17,065 bases of DNA, taken from an uncultured Acetatifactor sp. (GTDB taxonomy: Bacteria > Bacillota > Clostridia > Lachnospirales > Lachnospiraceae). The stretch is taken from the NCBI GenBank assembly GCA_934436245.1, contig CAKSAM010000047.1:1-17065 (forward strand), written 5' to 3'. How positions within the stretch are numbered: the stretch's first letter is position 1; every line of letters begins with the position of its first letter. Below, one piece after another: positions 1 to 7,702 of this stretch. The notes under the pieces are model-generated. The model did not search any database, had not been told where the DNA came from, and saw nothing but the letters and a program-made list of their open reading frames with translations. Made by a program: the position numbers and the translations under genes.

Positions 1-1325
1 CATACACGGATTCCCTGTCCGGGAAGGGCACGGATCAGGTTGACACCTTCGGGATTCAGAATATCCTGCTCTCCCTTCGTGTAATTAACCTTAAGACCGG
101 TACAGAATACTGTCTCGTTGGCAGGTGCCTTATGTACTCCTCTGTTGGTATCCGTTCTGGAGTAAACGCCCATCACCGCTCCGGAAGGCGGAATGTAATC
201 CGACTTGGAAGAAGCGCGGTCAAACACCTGAATCCAAGGATGGTACATTGCTGCGTAGGAAGAATCAATGATATTTCTGTACTCGATCAGATCTGTGGTC
301 TTGTACATCTCCTTCGGCATATCGAACACTGCAAATCTGCTCTTGAGGTTCTCACAGTGCGCTACCAGAGCAACCACTACCTCAGGCATGGTAATTCCGG
401 GAACTGCCATCATACTGACTACATTATTCTCTACGAAGGACTGGATACCGCTGCGCTTGCCGGGGCCGTTGTCCTGTCCGATAAAGGTTCCGGGATTCAC
501 CTTGGAGATAGTTCCGTCGGTACCGCCTTCCAGTGTGAAGAAGCCATTCTGGACACCCTCACCGAGGATTGCTTCCACAGGATTGCCGATCTCTGTCATC
601 GGCTCTACCGAAGCGCTGATCAGTTCGCTAAGTGCAAGTCTGGAACCGATATAGTTGCTGGAAGCCGTGTTCAGGCTCAGCTCGGTATAGTTCTCAACCT
701 CGTCATTATAGCGGACACTCAGATCAAAGGTAACAAGATACAGCACTGTCTTCGGGATGATGGTATCATCCACAACATTTCCTTCGAATTTATTTTCAAA
801 GGTAATGGTCTTATCGTAGATTGATGCAATGCGGTTGTACTCGCCGTTGCACTCCACAATGTCTCCCTCGCGGAAGCCCTCAACAGACTTTGCCACATAG
901 CCCTCACCGGACTCAGCGATCAGCTGGAGCTTACGCTTTGCAACAGTTGTCATGGAAATCTGGATTCTGTTGCCCCACTTACCGGCATTTGCAGCTTCCA
1001 CTGCAAGGATTCCCTTCTTGTTTGATGCAACAAGTGCGTCCTCGGGAACGACACGGGAAACATAACATCTGGTTCCGCCATTTATGAAGAACTGCTCAAC
1101 GCTGTTTGCGAGATAACGGTACTCTCCGTGTGTGAACTCGCTTAAAAAGCCTCCGAACTGCTTGATAAAGCTCTTGAAATTTGTTACTAAAGAAGGTGCT
1201 CCGACGGTAGGTCCTTTTTCAGCCAGACCGACAAAGCCTGCTGTGCTGGTTCCTACGCCTTCAATGCTTCGAGGTGAATTATCATACTCCTCTATATACA
1301 CACCTGGTGAAAAATATTCTGCCAT
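1..1325 (-). CDS. Contractile tail sheath protein (partial, 3' end beyond window)
   Basis: This is the N-terminal 441 residues of a phage-tail-type sheath protein, the contractile outer tube that drives the inner tube and spike into a target. The start MAEYFSPGVYIEE is the usual sheath opening, followed by GVGTSTAGFVG (residues 23-33). The core carries the family pattern VPGITMPEVVVALVAHCE (308-325) and AVFDMP (332-337), then GVHKAPANE (396-404) leading into the conserved C-terminal sheath domain with ALPGQGIRV at the edge. The ATG at 1325 follows AAGGAG by about 7 bases. No stop is present, so roughly the last 60-100 residues, which in this family complete the sheath fold, lie to the left. 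It is the last gene visible in the operon, 26 bases after the PAAR-like gene. Sheath identity is secure; membership of an eCIS rather than a prophage rests on the DUF4255 and DUF4280 neighbours and the absence of any phage head, lysis or integrase gene here. Confidence 0.95.
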   Translation of the reverse strand, partial: MAEYFSPGVYIEEYDNSPRSIEGVGTSTAGFVGLAEKGPTVGAPSLVTNFKSFIKQFGGFLSEFTHGEYRYLANSVEQFFINGGTRCYVSRVVPEDALVASNKKGILAVEAANAGKWGNRIQISMTTVAKRKLQLIAESGEGYVAKSVEGFREGDIVECNGEYNRIASIYDKTITFENKFEGNVVDDTIIPKTVLYLVTFDLSVRYNDEVENYTELSLNTASSNYIGSRLALSELISASVEPMTEIGNPVEAILGEGVQNGFFTLEGGTDGTISKVNPGTFIGQDNGPGKRSGIQSFVENNVVSMMAVPGITMPEVVVALVAHCENLKSRFAVFDMPKEMYKTTDLIEYRNIIDSSYAAMYHPWIQVFDRASSKSDYIPPSGAVMGVYSRTDTNRGVHKAPANETVFCTGLKVNYTKGEQDILNPEGVNLIRALPGQGIRV

Positions 1326-1351
1326 GAATTTTCTCCTTTCCAACATTTAAA

Positions 1352-1735
1352 TTAAACAATTACTTTGCTCTGCCCCGGATTGGTGACTGCTATGCACCCT
1401 CCGTATACACAGGTTCCCTGGCATTCATTCGTCAGCACCGGACTCCCTCCTGCCTGGACAGTAACCTTTGCAGGCTTCCATGTTCCCGCAGGTACGAGCG
1501 TACACGGCTGCGGCGTGAGTACTCCCAACGCTGCTGTGGTTGCCGCCTGTACCGCCGGATTTGTCAACGTTGTACACAGCCCGAAGGGCGTGATACACTG
1601 CGTATTAAAATCCATGATGGTTGCCACTGGTTTTCCGTCGATCAAAACCTTTTTCTGGGTACCGGCTGAAATCATGCCCGGCAGAGTTCCAAATGTACAC
1701 TGGGCAGTTCCTCCTGTTACTACTACCTGTCCCAT
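1352..1735 (-). CDS. PAAR-like spike-tip protein (DUF4280 family)
   Basis: A 127-residue protein of the DUF4280 PAAR-like type, expected to form the sharp cap on the central spike of a contractile injection machine. It opens MGQVVVTGGTAQCTFG, which is typical of the family, then has short Gly/Pro/Thr-rich beta repeats. It contains seven cysteines (residues 13, 47, 54, 78, 105, 109, 114) and no histidine, so any metal held at the tip would have to be bound by cysteines; classic PAAR tips often use His plus Cys. The start at 1735 is preceded by a strong AAAGGAGG 4-5 bases away. It lies 10 bases after the preceding gene and 26 bases before the sheath gene. There is no C-terminal toxin extension, so this is a bare tip and not a PAAR-effector fusion. 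Family assignment is by pattern recognition. Confidence 0.85.
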   Translation of the reverse strand: MGQVVVTGGTAQCTFGTLPGMISAGTQKKVLIDGKPVATIMDFNTQCITPFGLCTTLTNPAVQAATTAALGVLTPQPCTLVPAGTWKPAKVTVQAGGSPVLTNECQGTCVYGGCIAVTNPGQSKVIV

Positions 1736-1745
1736 ATCTCCTCCT

Positions 1746-2483
1746 TTATTTTAGTTGTGCTTCCGGCTGATGAAAATCCACCACCTGAAATTGCGGTTTC
1801 CCCGAAACAACATATCTGACAAGATATTTCAGATTTGTTCCGTCATCTCTTACCCGCAGCAGGTAATTTCCCTGCGCATCCGTCCTGCCATGGACAATGC
1901 GCATGATCGGTGCATTTTCCCGGAATTCCTCCTGGAGAGTTTCTCTTAGTTTCAGAGATACAGGACTTACGACCTTCTCCACGTCAAACGCTTCAAATGT
2001 CATACTGTCCGCATGGATCAGACCGTAGCGGGTCTCCTCCATGCCCGGTCCATTTGCCTTGAAAAGATTCATGATGCGCTTTCTCGCATCGAAGTTCTTT
2101 ACTGAGCAATATGACCTTCCCAATCTGACAGCTTCTATTGCCTCCAGCCCTGAAAGGTGTCCGGTCAGGGAGAGTACTGCCTCTCCTTTTGCTGTGCTCT
2201 CTGACGGTATCAGGAACACGTCCTTGATGGGCAGAAAATTGTCGAGTTCTTCATAACGGATCTCTGTATGTGCAGCTTCAAAATCGAGGACCTCTACATC
2301 AAGGTCACAATCTTCTCTTCCGGTATTCAGGAATACATAATTTCCGTTTCCTCTCTGAACCGGCTGCACCTTCTTGCCATTTCTCCGAAAATGAACATCT
2401 CTTTCCGTTACGATCATCCCCGTGGTCGTGTCAATCAAACGTACCAGAAGATCCAGCGTATAACGGATTTCGTTCTTTTCCAC
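1746..2483 (-). CDS. Uncharacterised eCIS-operon protein, beta-rich
   Basis: A 245-residue protein I do not recognise by family. It has no signal peptide, membrane segment or low-complexity region. The N-terminal third (residues 8-95) has the alternating pattern of a beta-sandwich, like a peptidase-regulatory or Ig-like domain (LLVRLIDTTTGMIVTERDV). The C-terminal part (about 190-240) has a second such pattern, GRTDAQGNYLLRVRDDG, resembling the ligand-decoration beta folds where 'D..G.Y.l.v' recurs. It starts with GTG at 2483, supported by AAGGAG six bases upstream; that ribosome site lies inside the last codons of the DUF4255 gene, three bases away. Its place between the terminator and the spike tip suggests a structural or assembly role in the tail (terminator partner, spike adaptor or chaperone), but this is inferred from position only. 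Confidence 0.85.
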   Translation of the reverse strand: MEKNEIRYTLDLLVRLIDTTTGMIVTERDVHFRRNGKKVQPVQRGNGNYVFLNTGREDCDLDVEVLDFEAAHTEIRYEELDNFLPIKDVFLIPSESTAKGEAVLSLTGHLSGLEAIEAVRLGRSYCSVKNFDARKRIMNLFKANGPGMEETRYGLIHADSMTFEAFDVEKVVSPVSLKLRETLQEEFRENAPIMRIVHGRTDAQGNYLLRVRDDGTNLKYLVRYVVSGKPQFQVVDFHQPEAQLK

Positions 2484-2486
2484 CTG

Positions 2487-3083
2487 TTACTCCTTCCCCC
2501 TTTCCTCTGATGCAATATGCAGTCCAAAGCTTGCGTCCACAACACGAGGTGTGTCGATTACAAGCTCACTGGATAAGAATACGGGTGCCGCCTTATAGAA
2601 CAGGCTGACCTGATAGGGTTTATTGATCGCCTGCCACACCCTCACCTTTTCCTCCAGACTTATCTTCGCCTGAGACAGTACAATAGGAGGTTCCTGCGTG
2701 TCTATCCATGACTGCAGCTGATTTGGAAGAACAGAACTGTTGTCGTTGACAATCTGTGCCACTCTTCCGATGATCTTTTGTATATCCGGAGCCTTTAGTC
2801 CCATCTGGGAGGATCCGTTGATAAAAACCATATAGTATAATCCATATGGTTTAGGCGGCTTGGAAAGCTGTACCCTGCCTTTCTGAATAAAGGGAGGCTG
2901 TGAGACAAGTGCCTCCTCCTGTATATCGTACAGATACAGACCGACAATATAGTCTACGTCCTGATCTGCCGGTGAAGAAATCTCTATATTGTTCGGTGAC
3001 GGAATCGGCTCCGGACACATCTTCTGCCTGAGTGTTTTTACGATATAAGAACTGACATCCGCTATAATGGGATAATCTGCCAT
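2487..3083 (-). CDS. DUF4255 / Pvc16-type tail terminator protein
   Basis: A 198-residue soluble protein matching the DUF4255 (Pvc16 N-terminal) family, whose Afp/PVC members cap the membrane-distal end of the tail and fix its length. Visible family traits are the short N-terminal helix ADVSSYIVKTLRQKM (residues 8-22), the central strand DYIVGLYLYDIQEEA (44-58), the PPKPYGLYYMVF segment (76-87), and the C-terminal VRVWQAINKPYQVSLFYKAA (148-167) that ends in a beta hairpin. Length is normal for the family. Its ATG at 3083 shares one base with the TAA of the preceding gene (TAATG), so the two are probably translationally coupled. This gene is the strongest single pointer to an eCIS rather than an ordinary myophage tail. 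Confidence 0.88.
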   Translation of the reverse strand: MADYPIIADVSSYIVKTLRQKMCPEPIPSPNNIEISSPADQDVDYIVGLYLYDIQEEALVSQPPFIQKGRVQLSKPPKPYGLYYMVFINGSSQMGLKAPDIQKIIGRVAQIVNDNSSVLPNQLQSWIDTQEPPIVLSQAKISLEEKVRVWQAINKPYQVSLFYKAAPVFLSSELVIDTPRVVDASFGLHIASEERGKE

Positions 3084-5605
3084 TAATCCGTCCCCCCTTT
3101 CAGTTTTTCCAAAAGCTGTTCTACCGTGGTTTCCATGCCCTCCGTAACACAGACAGCATACTCCGTTCCCTCTATGTAGATCACACTGCAGCCGAAATAT
3201 TTGCTGCCAGCTTCCTCCGGAATATATGCCACATTGCCCTGTAGTACCGTCTCCGAAGACATCTGCTCTATGGAGCCGTCAGTAAGTCTTACCTCGCTGT
3301 TTCCCACACTGTAGCGGTAGGTTTTGCCACTGCCGGAAAGCACCGCATCTCTTCCGCCTGCACTGTATATGTATCTGAAATCTGTCACCCTGCCGATGGT
3401 CTGTGCGGAGATGTATTTCTCTGCTCCCGAGCCGGAGTATCTGACAAACAAGCTCTTATTTCCATTCCTCATACAATCCACAGCCAGAGTCCCTGCCAGC
3501 GTTGCCGCCTCCGAAGAGCCCTCGGTTCCAAACAGACTCAGTGCTCCAAGCACCGCCGCCTGATCCTTGTCATTCATGTTATCAAAGGAATCCCCCAACG
3601 TACTTTCAAGCAGGGCAAGGAGTTCGTCTCCGGTCAGTCCAAAGCCGCCTGTCGCATTCCCACTCTCCGTGCTGCTTCCATCACCCGTTCCGCTTCCCTG
3701 TACCTGCTGCAGTGCGGAGCTCAATGCATTCCTGACATCGTCCGTGGCATCTGTGCCAAGGCTTGACATGAGATCCTTCAGAGCATCTTCCTCTCCCAGT
3801 GCCGCCAGTGCGTCCGCTGCCTCGACAATGCCGCTCATATCACCCTCTGCCAGTTTTTTCTTGGCATTATTCTGTATCTTTGCTACGTTAGCCGCCCTCG
3901 TCTTGTCTCCCAGCTGGCTCATAGCCTTCGCCCGGTCCACTGCGGAGCCGCTGTTCAACTGGGCAGCCAGCCGCTGTTCCTCTGCTGCGATCTCCACATC
4001 AATAGCATCCAGCATGGCATCATATTTTTTGGCAAGTCCCAGATCGTTCTTGTCCAGTGCCGCATCTCTGAGGGTCTGTGTATTCTCCTTATCACTCTCC
4101 AGCCCGGAAAGTGTGGAACGCATACTGCTGTCGCCGTCGATCACACCCTGGGCCAGCTGCTGAAGTTCCAACAGACAGGCATCTACTCCCAGCTGTGCAT
4201 TTTCTGCATAGGCATCATCCCTTATATTGCTATAGCAATTCCCGATTTCCTCTATTTTGCTAAACAGATAGTCCGCTGCTTCCTGACTGCCCATACGCTC
4301 TGCCTTTGCCTCAAGCAGAAACTGGTATTCATTAGAGATCTTATCCTGCTCCGTCTTCTGGAGTTCCAGGAGTTTGTCACATGCTTCTTTACTCTTTCCC
4401 TGGGAAACTGCTGCATTGTATTCCTGTCCTGCACCGGAGGAGAATGCACTCTTAAGTCTTTCTTCTGCCTCAGGGATCAGCTCCTGTTCCAGAAGTGTAA
4501 GTTCCCTGTCCTTATCCTTGATCATGGAAGCTTTGATGCTGTACAGATTTTTCAATTTCAGCAGTTCCTCTTCCAGATCGGTATTTCCGCCCGCCACTTT
4601 CGCCAAAATGCTCATGCACAGAGTATATTCTGTCTCTCCAAGAACCGTTCCGTCATTTGAAATCTGATTGCCGCTATGGGTGATATAGCTGGATTCACAG
4701 CTCTCCATCGCTGTTCCCACCGCATCCGACAGATCCGCACTCGCCATAAACTGTTCATCTTTGTAATTTTCCTTATGGTAAGCCGATCCTCCCAGAAGTG
4801 ACTGCAGCTGATTCAGTCTGCTGTCCTCCGCCTCCATCAGCTGATAGAAGACTTCTGCCCGGCGCTTTGCGTCGATCTTTCCCATCAGTGTATACAGGAT
4901 CTCCGCCTGTTCACTCTTTTTCTGCTGTTGCAGCCCGTTGTAGACTGCTTGTAAGAGATTGATCTGCCTGTCGCATTCATCCGTCACTGCGTTTCTGAGA
5001 TTCAGTCCGAAGAAATCCCTCAGCTGATCATAAAAGTATCTGTTTGCGCCCTCTGTTTCCGAAGTGTAAGTGTTGTCATACTGGTTCCGCAGTGCTTCCA
5101 GTTCCGAGAGCCGATACAGATCATAGGGGGAGGGCTGGTCAAAAATGCAGACCGCCTCACTGTTCTTCGCACTGCGTGCGATACCGTCCGCCCCCACATA
5201 GAACGTCACCCAGAGATCGGCCAGTTCCGCAGTTTCCACAGGCTCTGCTGCATCCGTGATGTCTGCCAGTCCTTCTGCGGAAGAAATGTCGAACCATTCG
5301 CCGTTTGCCAGCTCCGATTTATAGTAAATGTTGTACTGACCGGAATCTTGCGCACTCTCCTGTGCTTTTTCATACAATTCATCCGTCATGGCACTCATAT
5401 GGATCAGATAGGTTCCAATGAACAGGGTACCGTTTTCCACCGTATTTGTGAGTGAAAAAGTACTGTACTTTACTGCCGTTGATTCGTCCAGCACAGCATA
5501 GGCATTGATCCGGCTGTATTCCAGTCCACCCACAATGCCTAACAGTGCTGCCAGAACTCCGGCAAATATTCTAAGCCTCTTCTTTTTCCCTTTCTTCATA
5601 CTCAT
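3083..5605 (-). CDS. Exported 840-aa helical protein with stalk-like C-terminal domain
   Basis: A large protein with no close family that I can name as a whole. Residues 1-12 are very basic (KKGKKKRLR), followed by a hydrophobic stretch at 13-28 and an Ala-Tyr-Ala at 35-37, so it is either a cleaved secretory protein or a signal-anchored one. Residues about 40-160 look like a mixed ligand-type domain. Residues about 165-630 are almost entirely charged helix with heptad-like spacing, rich in Glu, Lys, Gln and Ala, likely long coiled coils or helical repeats. A Gly/Ser/Thr linker (about 632-655) leads to a C-terminal region (about 715-825) of short strands ending in an EEAGSKYFG-type turn and TVEQLLEKLK, resembling the copper-amine-oxidase N-terminal 'stalk' domain common in Clostridia surface proteins. 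Start ATG at 5605, with AAAGG about 8 bases upstream. It begins 30 bases after the TolC-like gene and is coupled to the terminator gene. Inferred role: an extracytoplasmic spacer or scaffold of the injection machine. Confidence 0.85.
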   Translation of the reverse strand: MSMKKGKKKRLRIFAGVLAALLGIVGGLEYSRINAYAVLDESTAVKYSTFSLTNTVENGTLFIGTYLIHMSAMTDELYEKAQESAQDSGQYNIYYKSELANGEWFDISSAEGLADITDAAEPVETAELADLWVTFYVGADGIARSAKNSEAVCIFDQPSPYDLYRLSELEALRNQYDNTYTSETEGANRYFYDQLRDFFGLNLRNAVTDECDRQINLLQAVYNGLQQQKKSEQAEILYTLMGKIDAKRRAEVFYQLMEAEDSRLNQLQSLLGGSAYHKENYKDEQFMASADLSDAVGTAMESCESSYITHSGNQISNDGTVLGETEYTLCMSILAKVAGGNTDLEEELLKLKNLYSIKASMIKDKDRELTLLEQELIPEAEERLKSAFSSGAGQEYNAAVSQGKSKEACDKLLELQKTEQDKISNEYQFLLEAKAERMGSQEAADYLFSKIEEIGNCYSNIRDDAYAENAQLGVDACLLELQQLAQGVIDGDSSMRSTLSGLESDKENTQTLRDAALDKNDLGLAKKYDAMLDAIDVEIAAEEQRLAAQLNSGSAVDRAKAMSQLGDKTRAANVAKIQNNAKKKLAEGDMSGIVEAADALAALGEEDALKDLMSSLGTDATDDVRNALSSALQQVQGSGTGDGSSTESGNATGGFGLTGDELLALLESTLGDSFDNMNDKDQAAVLGALSLFGTEGSSEAATLAGTLAVDCMRNGNKSLFVRYSGSGAEKYISAQTIGRVTDFRYIYSAGGRDAVLSGSGKTYRYSVGNSEVRLTDGSIEQMSSETVLQGNVAYIPEEAGSKYFGCSVIYIEGTEYAVCVTEGMETTVEQLLEKLKGGTD

Positions 5606-5635
5606 TCACCATGCCTTTCAGTAACCTGCAGACCT

Positions 5636-7702
5636 TCAGCCTTCTGTGCTGTTTTCCATAAGCTTATTGCCCACAGTCTCAAAGTGCCCCTCATATATCT
5701 TATTTTTTGATGCATCGTAAAACTCAATTTTCAGATCGGCAATGCCATTCTCCAGAAGGCTCAAATACCGGAAGCTCTTCTCTGTACTATAGTAACTGTC
5801 CCCTGTCAGATACACTCCATCAGAGGTGCTGATCCTGTAATAAGTGATCTCTCTATCCTGTCTTGGAGATAACTCTACTGTTGCGATCCCCGTAGCCGCA
5901 TTGACCGTGAGCGCATACTCTCCAAGCTCTCTGTCCCTGTTTCCGCCGACAGCCGTATACTGGCTGACGATCTGCAATTCACCGCTCTGTTGGGACGGGT
6001 CGATCTCGCAGTCATCGACAAACTCTGTATCGTTATAAAACCGGATAAAGGCCCTATCAATACTCTCTGTCGTGAGCGCCAGATGACGAATGCTCTTATC
6101 TATCTCCGTCCGCTCTCCGATCTGTTTTCCGTCGCACCAGAGTTCAAAATGCGTGACCTCCACGCCGAAATCATCCGGAATATAGACATTCAGCCGGAAC
6201 TGCTCCTGCTCGATGATCGATTCCATGTAATAATATGCGCCATTTTCGTACTCTGTCTCCACATAGCTGTTGCCTTCGCCTCCCGCCTTCAGGTCTGCAC
6301 CGGCGTTTTCAAGCAATATGGACACACCGCCGCAGGTAAGGCGGTCAAAAGAATACAGTGCCTTGGTATAATCGGCTAATGCGGAGAACATCTCATTCTG
6401 CAGTTCCTCGTAGTCTTCTTTTTCCGTTGTGAATTCCTCGTTTGTCAGTTCACCCAGCTTATTCAGGCTCTCTGCGGCTGTCAGCGATTTTTCCGCCTTG
6501 TTCACCGCCCCCACTGCTGCGAGGTAAGCATTACGCAGGGAGACATAGTTTTCAAAGGTATCCGTCACCTCATCCGTCAGATCCTTCTGCGCATTCTCGC
6601 GCTCAAGTCTTGCATCCTCGTATTCCAGCGCAGCTTCATACAGGGCATATGGCTCATCCTCCACATAACGGATGCCGGAAATCGCTCCCTTGAACCATTC
6701 CTTGGGAATTCTGATAAACAGGATTTTCTTCTTTCCCTGCCATGGCTCATCTATCTTCTGCAAAAAAACTTCATATGCACTCTTAAATGCCTTCTTGTTC
6801 ACCTTAGTTCCGGCATACACCTGATTCACATAGCCCGAAATATAGTTCATTTTGTTGCCGTACTGTCCGTTCATCAGATTATAATTGGTGCGGAGACTGA
6901 TCAGTGCAGTGTTCTCCGACATGCATACATCATAATAACTCTGGTCGTTATCCAGCGTATACTGGATCAGATCCTGCAGCTGTGTCCTCGAAATCTCCGC
7001 AGACACAAAGGGGTTCTCAAAGCTGTACCCCGTAGTCACATCCATGCCGATTGCATCCGACAGCTTTTTCTTGCTCCGTTCATAGGAACGTCTGTCTTCG
7101 GCTATCTTGTTCTGCAGGGAAGTAATATTAGTATTCAGTATGTCAATATCGTTCTGGCTCGCTTCACCGAGTTTCAGCTTCGCCTTATCCTTGACCAGCT
7201 GTTCTTCAAACACAGCCAGCCGGTTTTCGTTAAATCGTATGGATTCTTCCAGTACCACAGCATCCACGAAAAGTGTGCTGACCTTTTCATATTCCTCCAG
7301 TACGACATCCGTCAACTGATGCTCCAGGGAATCAATCTCGCTCTGAATCTCTATGGGTTTGAACTGGAATTCATATGCCTCCGACAGATCCGGTTTCGTC
7401 GGGAACTTGAAAGACAACAAAGGTGACCACCGGAAGGTGGACATATTCTTCTGCTTCTCCCGGATGGATCGGTATGCCTGGCTGAGAGATGCCTGTTTTA
7501 CTGAAAGCTGGCTCTCTACCTTCTCATAGGAATCGCTGTTAGCCACCGCAAGCTTTTTCGCCTCTGTAAGGGTCAGAGTTTTCGCCTCTGCTGCCTTACA
7601 GTTCATGGGAGCCATGCTCCAGCCTGCCGGGATAATCATGCAGACTGCCAGAAGGAACGTCAATGTTCTGTTTTTGATCCCTGTCAGTCCGTTTTTCTTC
7701 AT
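5636..7702 (-). CDS. Secreted TolC-like (outer membrane efflux protein-type) helical protein
   Basis: A 688-residue exported protein. A basic start and hydrophobic core (residues 14-28) with Ala-Ala near 37-38 form a signal peptide. The mature N-terminus TLTLTEAKKLAVANS is the standard opening of the TolC/OEP family, and residues about 42-475 keep the OEP pattern of long amphipathic helices, including KLKLGEASQNDIDILNTNI (175-193), the family's 'GLAS..Dll.a...l' signature, and a second helical repeat ending near SLNKLGELTNEEF. Typical OEP proteins are about 420-480 residues; here about 210 extra residues (478-688) form a beta-rich tail with two sandwich-like halves. The ATG at 7702 shares one base with the TGA of the MORN gene (TGATG) and follows GGGGGAG. 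TolC proteins span the outer membrane in diderms; in a monoderm the fold would have to serve as a wall-spanning helical tube or docking ring. No ABC or RND partner is adjacent. Confidence 0.85.
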   Translation of the reverse strand: MKKNGLTGIKNRTLTFLLAVCMIIPAGWSMAPMNCKAAEAKTLTLTEAKKLAVANSDSYEKVESQLSVKQASLSQAYRSIREKQKNMSTFRWSPLLSFKFPTKPDLSEAYEFQFKPIEIQSEIDSLEHQLTDVVLEEYEKVSTLFVDAVVLEESIRFNENRLAVFEEQLVKDKAKLKLGEASQNDIDILNTNITSLQNKIAEDRRSYERSKKKLSDAIGMDVTTGYSFENPFVSAEISRTQLQDLIQYTLDNDQSYYDVCMSENTALISLRTNYNLMNGQYGNKMNYISGYVNQVYAGTKVNKKAFKSAYEVFLQKIDEPWQGKKKILFIRIPKEWFKGAISGIRYVEDEPYALYEAALEYEDARLERENAQKDLTDEVTDTFENYVSLRNAYLAAVGAVNKAEKSLTAAESLNKLGELTNEEFTTEKEDYEELQNEMFSALADYTKALYSFDRLTCGGVSILLENAGADLKAGGEGNSYVETEYENGAYYYMESIIEQEQFRLNVYIPDDFGVEVTHFELWCDGKQIGERTEIDKSIRHLALTTESIDRAFIRFYNDTEFVDDCEIDPSQQSGELQIVSQYTAVGGNRDRELGEYALTVNAATGIATVELSPRQDREITYYRISTSDGVYLTGDSYYSTEKSFRYLSLLENGIADLKIEFYDASKNKIYEGHFETVGNKLMENSTEG

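Noticed and set aside
132..824. 230-residue open frame on the plus strand
   Set aside because: It is the reverse of the sheath gene; it has no ribosome site or recognisable motif, and the minus-strand product matches the sheath family throughout.
3567..4163. 198-residue Ser/Ala-rich open frame on the plus strand
   Set aside because: A shadow of the Ala/Glu-rich helical stretch of the 840-residue protein; no ribosome site and biased composition.
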